The notes beneath the pieces were generated by a model. That model did not search any database. It worked only from the letters and a program-made list of their open reading frames with translations, and was not told the DNA's origin. A stretch of DNA of 61,293 nucleotides from an uncultured Bacilli bacterium (GTDB taxonomy: Bacteria; Bacillota_I; Bacilli_A; ML615J-28; CAG-313). The DNA lies in the NCBI GenBank assembly GCA_947591495.1, contig CANQDG010000009.1:1-61293 (forward strand). Direction: 5' to 3'. This document shows, piece after piece, positions 53,859 through 61,293 of this stretch (within the stretch, counting starts at the first letter, position 1; each line of letters begins with the position of its first letter). The translations under genes and the position numbers were made by a program.

Positions 53859-54521
53859 TTAACAATCATAAGGATTTAAAGTTTTTTTATCTTTCGGAAT
53901 TAATTTCGTATACGGCTTATCTAAAAGTTTTAAACAAATAAACATAAAAAGTGATATTAGAAAAATAGGTAAGGCCGGTACAAATAAAACCCCTAAATAA
54001 ACAGCTCCAATTAAAAGAATAAAAATAATTAATGCCCTTAAAGTTACAACTAATAAAGTCTTAAAAGCATATTTTATAATCTTAAGAAATTTTAAATGCG
54101 GATAATAAACAATCATGAAATTGGCATTAATTGTTGCTAGTAAAAATACTGCTTCAACAAAGAGCATTAAATAATATGCTAAAGCAAAAAAGATATGAGT
54201 TGACTCTAAAGTGAAACAATAGAAATAAAAAGTACTAAAAGCTCCTAAGAAAAGTAAAACAAAAAAAACTAATGATACGCTAAAAGCTTTCCAATATATT
54301 TTTTTTAGGGTTCGAAAATATAATTTAAGCATACCAATAAATGTTTCATCATTACTATTTCGAAGCATTGCAAGAAGTGATACAAGGGCAGGAAATAGGG
54401 AAAAAATCCCTAAACCAAGAACAATCGTTATAAAGGTTATAATGTTCAAAATAATTATTTGATAAACTTTATTCATAAAGCTAGCAAAGCTCTTTTTAGG
54501 CTTTGGTTGTTCTTCCATCAT
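53859..54521 (-). CDS. DUF624/YesL-family membrane protein
   Basis: 220 residues, five or six membrane segments. The order (short cytoplasmic start, FMNKVYQIIILNIITFITIV, PALVSLLAMLRN, TLKKIYWKAFSVSLV, late LKIIKYAFKTLLVV) fits DUF624, the YesL family that travels with sugar ABC permeases. Function unknown. AGGAGG suits the second of two adjacent ATGs (54518) best. No clear terminator follows, so transcription may run on into the 15-gene operon. TGATATAAT at 54555-54547 is a possible extended -10 box. Confidence 0.75.
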   Translation of the reverse strand: MMEEQPKPKKSFASFMNKVYQIIILNIITFITIVLGLGIFSLFPALVSLLAMLRNSNDETFIGMLKLYFRTLKKIYWKAFSVSLVFFVLLFLGAFSTFYFYCFTLESTHIFFALAYYLMLFVEAVFLLATINANFMIVYYPHLKFLKIIKYAFKTLLVVTLRALIIFILLIGAVYLGVLFVPALPIFLISLFMFICLKLLDKPYTKLIPKDKKTLNPYDC

Positions 54522-54595
54522 AACACCTCCTAACTATTATATCTTCATTATATCATAAATAAATTTTTTTAGGAAATCTTTTCCTTTATATTAAG

Positions 54596-54645
54596 AAAGA
54601 TAGTAGAAAAACTTGACTTTTAAGCTTTTTCTACTATCTTTATTT
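54596..54645 (-). terminator. Terminator of the 1034-residue lipoprotein gene
   Basis: A perfect 16-bp stem (AAAGATAGTAGAAAAA with TTTTTCTACTATCTTT) and an 14-base loop immediately after the stop codon, with T-rich sequence on both sides. Confidence 0.85.
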
Positions 54646-54652
54646 TTATCAA

Positions 54653-57600
54653 TTATGCATTAACTTCAGTTACAGTTAATTTAATTTGATATTGAGTATT
54701 AGCAAAATCTATTCTTGTTGCAACTAATGAAGCATCGCCAATAGCAGTTTTTGCCATTACAGCATCAGCATTACTATTAACAAATAATTTTGCACAAAGG
54801 GTTAATTGAGCCTTGCTACCAACATTAGCTGTGATAAGAACATATTCATCATCTGCTATTTCATTTTCAAGATTTAATAAGTTACCTGCACCACTTGCAC
54901 TAGGTCTTTCGGCATTATCCCATGTTGAAGCAGCTGTAATATTATATTCTTGATCGATTTCATAAGCAGCCGCAAAACCAAAACGAACCTTCTTAACTTT
55001 TAATGAACTATCTAATACGACAACGATTGAGTTATTTAACCAAATATGTTGACCATTAGATGCATAATTTGCACTACCTGCATATGTTGTAACAGCATTT
55101 TTGTAACTAGCACCGGTAAATAATACTGCTACTAAATCATTTAAACGGAAATTAGCACCAGAACCACCATTCCAAAGAGTGTTTTCAAGGTTATAGTTAA
55201 CGTTAAGACTAGTTGTTCCATCAGTTATTTGAGCTGCAATTCGATATGTCTTAGTTATTTTTTCACTATCCTCTTTATCATCACCAGTTGCAACCACCGC
55301 AACAGTTAAATCAGAATAGTTAACTGCAGCTGCACCAGATTTTCCAATTGATGTAGCATATTTGGCTAAATCAAATGTTGTTACATTAACGGTTTCTTCT
55401 AGTGTTCCATTAATCCAAATTTCATAACCAGTTGCACCATCTATTTCTTCCCATGTAAGATTAGTGCCATCGATTGTTAAAGTAGGTGCTTCTAATTGTT
55501 GAGCATTAGCTGGTTTAATTGCAAATTGAGGGAATGAATCAACTGTATGTTCTGCTCTAAATGGATCAGCACTTCCATCGTATGCTCCCCAATAGTAATT
55601 AGCAACAACGTTTCTACCATCAGTAGTATTATGGCCATTAACGGTGAAATTACCACCACTTCTACCAATTAATAATTGATCGCCTTCAGCTAAAATACTA
55701 ATAAGGGCATCTATTTGTTTACTTGCATTATAACTAAATGTTGCACTATCAACCCATTCACCATTAAAATATTGTTTTTGATTAGCAAGAGCATTAAGAA
55801 CGGCCTTAACATTACCAGTTTTATCAAATAGAACTAGTTCGCCATTAGCTTCAACATCGCCTGCTTTAAAGTTATGAGCATCAGTAATTAAATATAAGTA
55901 TGATTTTGTTGCATATCCAAGATCAGTTGTATCATTTCTTCTTGCTAGATAATCAGCAGCTGTTGTAACAATAACAGGATATCGATCTTCACCTATTACA
56001 ATTACTTGTTCGATACCACAGAAATATACAGCACTATTAGAAAGATCAGAATCTAACCATTCAGTACCATCACCGATTGCCCGAACTAAAATATGAGCAT
56101 TAGCAACTAATTTTTGAAGCTCTACACATTCTTTTAAATTAAATGATGTTATAGATACTTTACCTAAAGTAATTAAATCACCAACTTGTTGAGCATAAAC
56201 TTCATATTCTTTTGCACCATTTACTTCTTCCCATGATACGATACCATCTTCGATTTGAATTTCAGGAGCTGATAAAGTTTGTGCATTTGGCATTTCATAA
56301 CTTAATTCATCAGAAAAATCAGAATCACTATATTTACGAATGTCTGAAGTAATTGCTTTAACTTTAATCTTATAAGATTCACCTTCTAAACTTGGTTCAA
56401 GTTCTAGATCAATCATTTTAACTGATGTTTGAGTAGTTGTTAATTTTAATTCACCATCAACATAGATTTCATATTCTTTAGCACCTGTAACTGCTTCCCA
56501 TGATAATACATGGTTGTCCATCCTTAAAACAGGAGCTTCCATTGCATCAGGTTTTGGATATATAGTTGTATCATCTTCAACAAAACTAAATTGAGCTTTT
56601 TCAAGTAAACCAGTTGCTACATCTTCAACAGCTTCCCATCCTAGAGCACCACCATTAAAAGTATCACTTAAAAGATTCTTAATTAAGAAAATCTTGCAAG
56701 TATCTAGGTTACCACCAAGAGGGGCACCAGCAAGTAAAACATAACCACCATCAGGAATATAAGATGCAAAGTTACCGCCAAGAACACCAACAGGTTCGTT
56801 TGCATCAGGGGCAGATTTATCAACGAAAGTTAAATCTTGACCTTTATGAAGTTCCCAACCAGCATCAGTTTTAACTGCTTCAATAGCATAAGTAGCATTA
56901 CGAACTAAAACAGGTTTATAGTCTGCATCTAATACTACAGCAACACCAAAAGGTAAATATGGTGCACCACCATTGTTAGTATAACTACTACTATTTAATT
57001 CTATTTGTTGTAAATAGAATTCTTTAGTCATAACTTGAATAACATTTTTTAATCTTAAATGTAGACCACTACCACTATCTACTAAAGCATCTTGATCGTT
57101 CATTACAGCAGCATGACTTTCACCATTGATTTTTAAAACATCTTCAACATATTTAATACCTGGAGTAACTGTAATATCACGTGTAGCAGTTGTTTTATTA
57201 TTAGATGAATCGGTTACGGCATATGTAACGGTGTATTTACCAGATACTTCATAATTAAATCCACCATCATTTTCAATAGTAGCTGTTAAATTAGTATCAT
57301 AGTTATCAATGATTGATAAATAATCAAGTGATAATAAATCAACTTCAACATATTGCAATGTTTCAACATCTGGTAATTTTCCACTTTGAGCATTTGCATA
57401 TTCAAAATAAGGTGCTATAGTATCAATAACATTTATTTTTCGTGATACTTTGGCAAGATTGCCAGCTTCATCAGAAGCAGAATAATAAATAGTATATTGA
57501 CCTACTTTATTAAAATCAAAGTCACCTAATTCGACAACAACTTTAACGTTGCCATCTACATCATCGGTTGCGCTAACATCAGCCAATAAATCATCTGCGG

Positions 57601-57757
57601 TTGTATTTGTTTTAACTAAAATATTCTTTTCCGGTAAAACATCATTAACTGCATCTTTAAAAACAGGTTTGGTAGTATCAGTTTTTGTACAACTAGCTAA
57701 ACCTACTAAGCCAATCATTAGCAAAAATGCGATTATAAATAATCTAATTTTTTTCAT
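54653..57757 (-). CDS. Large surface lipoprotein with Ig-like and fibronectin-like domains
   Basis: 1034 residues. Signal peptide ending LVGLASC (lipobox). Two DUF5011-like Ig domains follow, about 28-108 (VGQYTIYYSASDEAGNLAKV) and 112-198 (GKYTVTYAVTDSSNNKTTAT). Three fibronectin-III-like segments have a common pattern APxLxxxxxxLSWExVxGAxxYEI: about 398-480, 490-575 and 755-850. The stretches between (about 200-390, 590-745 and 870-1034) are similar in style to each other (ADYLARRNDTTDLGYATKSY; NSIVVVLDSSLKVKKVRFGF) and unknown to me. Probably an adhesin or glycan-binding protein. Its promoter shares operators with the transport operon, so it is likely part of the same response. Confidence 0.75.
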   Translation of the reverse strand: MKKIRLFIIAFLLMIGLVGLASCTKTDTTKPVFKDAVNDVLPEKNILVKTNTTADDLLADVSATDDVDGNVKVVVELGDFDFNKVGQYTIYYSASDEAGNLAKVSRKINVIDTIAPYFEYANAQSGKLPDVETLQYVEVDLLSLDYLSIIDNYDTNLTATIENDGGFNYEVSGKYTVTYAVTDSSNNKTTATRDITVTPGIKYVEDVLKINGESHAAVMNDQDALVDSGSGLHLRLKNVIQVMTKEFYLQQIELNSSSYTNNGGAPYLPFGVAVVLDADYKPVLVRNATYAIEAVKTDAGWELHKGQDLTFVDKSAPDANEPVGVLGGNFASYIPDGGYVLLAGAPLGGNLDTCKIFLIKNLLSDTFNGGALGWEAVEDVATGLLEKAQFSFVEDDTTIYPKPDAMEAPVLRMDNHVLSWEAVTGAKEYEIYVDGELKLTTTQTSVKMIDLELEPSLEGESYKIKVKAITSDIRKYSDSDFSDELSYEMPNAQTLSAPEIQIEDGIVSWEEVNGAKEYEVYAQQVGDLITLGKVSITSFNLKECVELQKLVANAHILVRAIGDGTEWLDSDLSNSAVYFCGIEQVIVIGEDRYPVIVTTAADYLARRNDTTDLGYATKSYLYLITDAHNFKAGDVEANGELVLFDKTGNVKAVLNALANQKQYFNGEWVDSATFSYNASKQIDALISILAEGDQLLIGRSGGNFTVNGHNTTDGRNVVANYYWGAYDGSADPFRAEHTVDSFPQFAIKPANAQQLEAPTLTIDGTNLTWEEIDGATGYEIWINGTLEETVNVTTFDLAKYATSIGKSGAAAVNYSDLTVAVVATGDDKEDSEKITKTYRIAAQITDGTTSLNVNYNLENTLWNGGSGANFRLNDLVAVLFTGASYKNAVTTYAGSANYASNGQHIWLNNSIVVVLDSSLKVKKVRFGFAAAYEIDQEYNITAASTWDNAERPSASGAGNLLNLENEIADDEYVLITANVGSKAQLTLCAKLFVNSNADAVMAKTAIGDASLVATRIDFANTQYQIKLTVTEVNA

Positions 57758-57792
57758 TTTTTTCCTCCATTTTTATTTTTTTCTACGACTTT

Positions 57793-57821
57793 ATTATACA
57801 CCTGTCTAGACATTTTGTCAA
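57793..57821 (-). promoter_or_regulatory. Promoter of the 1034-residue lipoprotein
   Basis: Minus strand: perfect TTGACA (57821-57816), 17 bases, perfect TATAAT (57798-57793). An AGGAGG-like site precedes the ATG. Confidence 0.88.
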
Positions 57822-57836
57822 GCAAATGTATATACA
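57803..57836. promoter_or_regulatory. Two GntR(HutC)-type operators at the lipoprotein promoter
   Basis: TGTCTAGACA at 57803-57812 is a perfect palindrome between the -10 and -35 boxes; TGTATATACA at 57827-57836 is a second perfect palindrome just upstream of the -35 box. Their cores GTCTAGAC and GTATATAC both fit GTMTAKAC. The stretch ACTTGTATAKACATTTGCTTGAC is common to this promoter and the operon promoter (K = G or T; written as an alignment of the two sites). Confidence 0.75.
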
Positions 57837-57853
57837 AGTGCTACTTTAAAAAA

Positions 57854-57890
57854 GCAAAAAACAGTTACCCTAATTGATAACTGTTTTTTT
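57854..57890. terminator. Terminator of the InlB-repeat protein gene
   Basis: Stem AAAACAGTTA / TAACTGTTTT with a 10-base loop and long T-runs on both strands, eight bases beyond the stop codon. Confidence 0.88.
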
Positions 57891-57897
57891 ATGCTTT

Positions 57898-60800
57898 TTA
57901 TTCAGTTTCCTTATTCCAAGTATCACCATTAAATACATAAGTGCCAGCTTCTAAAGCTATTTCACCACTTGATGAAACAAGTGAAGAAGAAACACTAATT
58001 GTTAATGAATTTGAACGATCTTTTTCAATAGAATCGATTTTCAAAGTTGCACCAGACTCAACTATAACTTTGCCAGTAGTTGAACCTTCTGTAGCACCAA
58101 TGGCTGCCGCAATCTTACCATTACTTGAAACATAAATCGTTCCATCATTTACTAGCGTAGCCGCAGCATACTTACCATAAGGCACACCTCCTGTAGTTGA
58201 ATTATCATTAAATTCTTTATAGAATATTAATTCACCACCTTGATTGATATTTAAAGTAGCACCTTCTTCAATTGTAAGACCTGAACCTGTTAAGAATTTA
58301 AATTTGTTAACTAAATCTAAATTACATCCCTTTTTAAGAATCATATTTACATTATGATTAATTGGGAAAAATAATTTTTCAGTTGTAATAGAAATAGAAG
58401 TCATAGCTGCAACTGTTAATTTTAATGTTCCATATGAAGTTGTAGCATTTCCATATATTTCCATTTGACTTTTTCCATTAACAAATGATCTTGTAACATA
58501 TGCATCAGAATCTTTTAAAATTAGCATTGCATCTTCTGTTCCTACTAATCCTAAATCAGCATCATTAACTTGAGGATTGAACGTGAAAAATGCAATAGTT
58601 TTCTTTGTCGTTGTTATTCTTGCATGGCCAACAAGTCTTGCGCCATAATGAATTTCAATTGTAGGTTCAATACTTCTAACCTCATAATCATTAAATGGGA
58701 AAACCGATTGATATACATCTTTAGCATTGCTTCCTCCACGCCAGCCTGTTATGACAAGCATATCTCTAACAATACCACCATTGGCAATAATTTTACCATT
58801 TCCTTTGATTTCACCATATGATTCAACTGTTCCGGTAGAAATAATAGTACCATCTAAAATTAATCTACTATAGCCACCAGAAATCATATTTTGCGGATTA
58901 CCACCACTATTAAACAATCCTCTTATAGCACCAACGGTTAAAGTGCTATTATCAGAAACATTTAAGATGATTCCTGTAGGAATAGTTAAAGTTAAATAAA
59001 GTTGTGGATTAACACTACCACTACCAGATACTGGCATATCACCACTATCTTCACCATTACCTGTATGACCAACTTTATCGCCTTCTTTATAAGGTAATAA
59101 TAAATTACCATTTAAAGTATAAGTATTGGCTGGTGCTAATGATTCGTCACAAAGATCTGCATCAACAAATTTAGTACTAGCAAGTAAAATAATTTGTTCT
59201 CCTGATTTTGCTTGACAAATAGCTTCTTCAATAGTTCGATATTTTATAGCATTAATTTCTGCTACATAATCTGCATCCATTGTAATCGTTAGTGTTGAAT
59301 TGTTTGTAAAATAGTTAGGATCAGTTATTGTAGCTGTTGCTAGATATTCACCATAATATAAGAATTTAACAATATCACCTTTATTAACAAAGCCACCATT
59401 TTTTGTCAAAGTAATTGCTACAGATATTTCATTACCTAAAACATCAGTATAACTTACTTGAATTGCATCTGTTTGATCTTCAGCGTTATATTTAACATCA
59501 TAACCTTGCCAATTAAGCGTTACTTCTTTAGCGTTAATTTTAACTTCAACTTGATCACTTGTTACTTCTTTAGTCAATTTACCATCACTAACAGTAACAA
59601 CACAATAATAAACACCGCTATCAACTACATTAGTAAGAGTTAATGTATTATTTGAAGATGATAAAACTAATTCTTTGTTTTGTGGATTGCCTTTATACCA
59701 TGTATAACTTATTAGTTCGCTTAATGGATAATTTACGGATACTTTTAATTGATGTCCATTACCATCATAAGTTATTTCGCCAAAGCCTTTAATTTCTTCT
59801 ATTGTAAATTCTTCTAATTCATATATAGCAATAAATTCTAAATCAGCTTTTACTTCAACATTAGTTGGATCAACTTTTGTATCACTTTGAGTCTTATATG
59901 CCCAGCCAACAAATACAAAACCTGTTTTGGTTGGAGCCTCAACTGCACCTACTTTTTCTAAGTATTTAACGCCTTTAGTTAAAATTGCACCCTCTTTAAA
60001 ATTACCACCATTTGCATCAAAAGTTATGGTATATGTATGTATTTCCCAATGCGCTTCTAAGGTAATCGGACCTATTATAACTATTTTTTCAAAATCAAAT
60101 GGTTGTCCATCTAAGAACCAGGCAGTAAGATCATAGCCTTCAAGCGTAGGATTTTTTTCTAACTCTGGAATTAATTCTTCATATTTAACTTCTTTTGTTG
60201 TTGTGTTTTCACCATTTTCAAAACGGCCACTTCCCGCATCAAAAGTAATAGTAAATACATGCTTTTCCCAATGTGCTTCTAAGGTAATATCTTTTGTAAC
60301 AGGAGTTTCTTTAAAATTAAATATTTCTCCATCTAAGAACCAGTCAACAAAGTCATGACCTTTACGGGTAGGGGCTTCTTCTAGTTCTGGAACTAAATCT
60401 TCATATTTAACCTTTTTTGTTACCTTATTTTCACCATTTTCAAAGCTACCACTTCCCGCATCAAAGGTAATAGTATATATATGCTTTTCCCAATGTGCCT
60501 CTAAGGTAATATCACTTGTAACAGGGGTTTCTTCAAAATTAAATACTTCTCCATCTAATAGCCAGCCAGTAAGATCGTATCCTTCACGGGTAGGAGCTTT
60601 TTCTAACTGTGAAATTAATTCTTCATACTTAACTCCTTTTGTAGATGTATTTTTACCATCTTCAAAACTACCACTTCCCGCATCAAAAGTAATTGTATAT
60701 ATATGCTTTTCCCAATGCGCTTCTAAATCTAAATTCTTTTCTACTGGTTGATCAAATTGATATGCTTCTCCATCTAAGAGCCATTCAACAAAGTCATATC

Positions 60801-61293
60801 CTTTAAGTGTTGGAGTATCTGGCTCTTCTACTAAATCTCCATATGCAACCTTTTGACTGTTAACAGGACTTCCACCATTTGAATTAAAAGTTATGGTATA
60901 TACTTCTTTTTCCCATTTTGCTTTAATTACTTTATCTTCTGTGATAGTTTCATCAAAGTCAAATTCTTCTTCATCTATATACCAACCTTGGAAAATATAA
61001 CCTTTTCTAGTTGGTGTTTCTATTTCTCCTACTTTTTCTAAATATTTAACACCTTGAGTTAAAGTTTCACCATCTTTAAAGCTTCCACCATTTGCATCAA
61101 AGGTCAATGTATATGTATGCTTTTCCCAATGTGCTTCTAGGGTAATAGCACCTGTAACAAGGGTTTCTTTAAAATTAAAAGGTTTTCCATCTAATAGCCA
61201 TTCAACAAAGTCATACCCTTCAAGCGTAGGATTTTTTTCTAACTCTGGAATTAATTCTTCATATTTAACTTCTTTTGTTGTTGTGTTTTCACC
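57898..61293 (-). CDS. Large repeat-containing surface protein (InlB B-repeats), 5' end outside the window
   Basis: At least 1131 residues. The frame stays open to the window edge; an apparent start at 61107 is a TTG Leu codon inside a repeat, so the real start is outside. Seven InlB/Listeria-Bacteroides repeats (about 70 residues each, pattern YTITFDAxxGxFxxGE...GYDFxxWxxDGExF...ITLEAHWEKH) occupy 61293 to about 59830. Next come an Ig-like segment (VDSGVYYCVVTVSDGKLTKE), an MBG/YDG-type domain (VTLNWQGYDVKYNAEDQTDA), and a long Gly/Ile/Thr-rich region that looks like a right-handed beta helix (GTIISTGTVESYGEIKGNGK). It ends KETE with no LPXTG or membrane anchor, so attachment must be at the missing N-terminus. 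Likely adhesion. Confidence 0.85.
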   Translation of the reverse strand, partial: GENTTTKEVKYEELIPELEKNPTLEGYDFVEWLLDGKPFNFKETLVTGAITLEAHWEKHTYTLTFDANGGSFKDGETLTQGVKYLEKVGEIETPTRKGYIFQGWYIDEEEFDFDETITEDKVIKAKWEKEVYTITFNSNGGSPVNSQKVAYGDLVEEPDTPTLKGYDFVEWLLDGEAYQFDQPVEKNLDLEAHWEKHIYTITFDAGSGSFEDGKNTSTKGVKYEELISQLEKAPTREGYDLTGWLLDGEVFNFEETPVTSDITLEAHWEKHIYTITFDAGSGSFENGENKVTKKVKYEDLVPELEEAPTRKGHDFVDWFLDGEIFNFKETPVTKDITLEAHWEKHVFTITFDAGSGRFENGENTTTKEVKYEELIPELEKNPTLEGYDLTAWFLDGQPFDFEKIVIIGPITLEAHWEIHTYTITFDANGGNFKEGAILTKGVKYLEKVGAVEAPTKTGFVFVGWAYKTQSDTKVDPTNVEVKADLEFIAIYELEEFTIEEIKGFGEITYDGNGHQLKVSVNYPLSELISYTWYKGNPQNKELVLSSSNNTLTLTNVVDSGVYYCVVTVSDGKLTKEVTSDQVEVKINAKEVTLNWQGYDVKYNAEDQTDAIQVSYTDVLGNEISVAITLTKNGGFVNKGDIVKFLYYGEYLATATITDPNYFTNNSTLTITMDADYVAEINAIKYRTIEEAICQAKSGEQIILLASTKFVDADLCDESLAPANTYTLNGNLLLPYKEGDKVGHTGNGEDSGDMPVSGSGSVNPQLYLTLTIPTGIILNVSDNSTLTVGAIRGLFNSGGNPQNMISGGYSRLILDGTIISTGTVESYGEIKGNGKIIANGGIVRDMLVITGWRGGSNAKDVYQSVFPFNDYEVRSIEPTIEIHYGARLVGHARITTTKKTIAFFTFNPQVNDADLGLVGTEDAMLILKDSDAYVTRSFVNGKSQMEIYGNATTSYGTLKLTVAAMTSISITTEKLFFPINHNVNMILKKGCNLDLVNKFKFLTGSGLTIEEGATLNINQGGELIFYKEFNDNSTTGGVPYGKYAAATLVNDGTIYVSSNGKIAAAIGATEGSTTGKVIVESGATLKIDSIEKDRSNSLTISVSSSLVSSSGEIALEAGTYVFNGDTWNKETE
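59820..61293 (-). repeat. Tandem InlB-type coding repeats, including a 77-bp exact repeat
   Basis: Seven in-frame repeats of roughly 190-220 bp. The block 60137-60213 recurs without a mismatch at 61217-61293, exactly 1080 bp (360 codons) away and cut only by the window edge, so the exact repeat may be longer. Such arrays can change length by recombination and are difficult to assemble. Confidence 0.9.

Noticed and set aside
57898-61107. A complete InlB-repeat gene starting at 61107
   Set aside because: The codon there is TTG inside a repeat (YTLTFDANGG) and the frame continues to the window edge with another repeat, so the start is outside.

Overview
The window is a piece of a low-GC, AT-rich bacterial chromosome, most likely from the Bacillota (Bacilli, of the Erysipelotrichales/RF39/Acholeplasma-like kind found in animal guts). 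Supporting markers are dnaD-nth, rqcH, gmk-rpoZ, yhaM, a UgtP-like glycolipid synthase, DUF624/YesL and a Cse60-like small protein. A bifunctional penicillin-binding protein argues for a cell wall. TGA is a true stop (dnaD, the MarR gene and the TIM-barrel gene end in it) and Trp is TGG, so the code is the standard bacterial one. I see no rRNA, tRNA, CRISPR array or insertion sequence, and no gene-free stretch longer than 300 bases.

Layout. 1-6.1 kb: the first codons of a leftward gene, then two tandem paralogous exported proteins resembling PrsA/SurA foldases, closed by a terminator. 6.3-10.8 kb: leftward operon zinc-ribbon membrane protein - ychF - cca - yhaM. 10.9-13.3 kb: a small hypothetical and a class A PBP, both rightward. 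13.3-17.2 kb: tatD with an HtrA-like lipoprotein, then a MarR regulator with PlsY-like and UgtP-like lipid genes. 17.4-21.7 kb: the str operon (rpsL-rpsG-fusA-tuf). 22.0-25.1 kb: gmk (frameshifted) - rpoZ - M32 carboxypeptidase - a protein with a uL15-like C-terminus and a long charged helix. 25.3-28.3 kb: rqcH, a Cse60-like gene that the 60-codon scale misses, and dnaD-nth. 28.5-33.1 kb: purB-purA-FAD dehydrogenase-hpt.

The accessory part starts at 33.2 kb. From 53.7 kb down to 33.2 kb fifteen leftward genes follow each other with short gaps or overlaps and no visible internal terminator: solute-binding protein carrying carbohydrate-binding-like domains, two permeases, NHL/TPR membrane protein, Yip1 protein, DUF5696 protein, two more permeases, a second solute-binding lipoprotein, an Ig-like lipoprotein, a GntR/UTRA regulator, an SGNH esterase, a TIM-barrel protein, a DUF4127 protein and an FAD oxidoreductase. 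I read this as one unit for import and processing of a glycan or glycan-derived compound. It encodes no ABC ATPase and no recognisable glycoside hydrolase. Its promoter and that of a 1034-residue surface lipoprotein upstream share a 23-bp block, with palindromes matching or nearly matching the HutC-type GntR consensus GTMTAKAC, so the encoded GntR protein probably controls both.

The window ends inside a large InlB-repeat surface protein whose start lies outside. The strongest leads are the 20.5-kb operon and its two-promoter regulon; next are the uL15-like repeat protein, the nth/Cse60 hairpin and the gmk frameshift.
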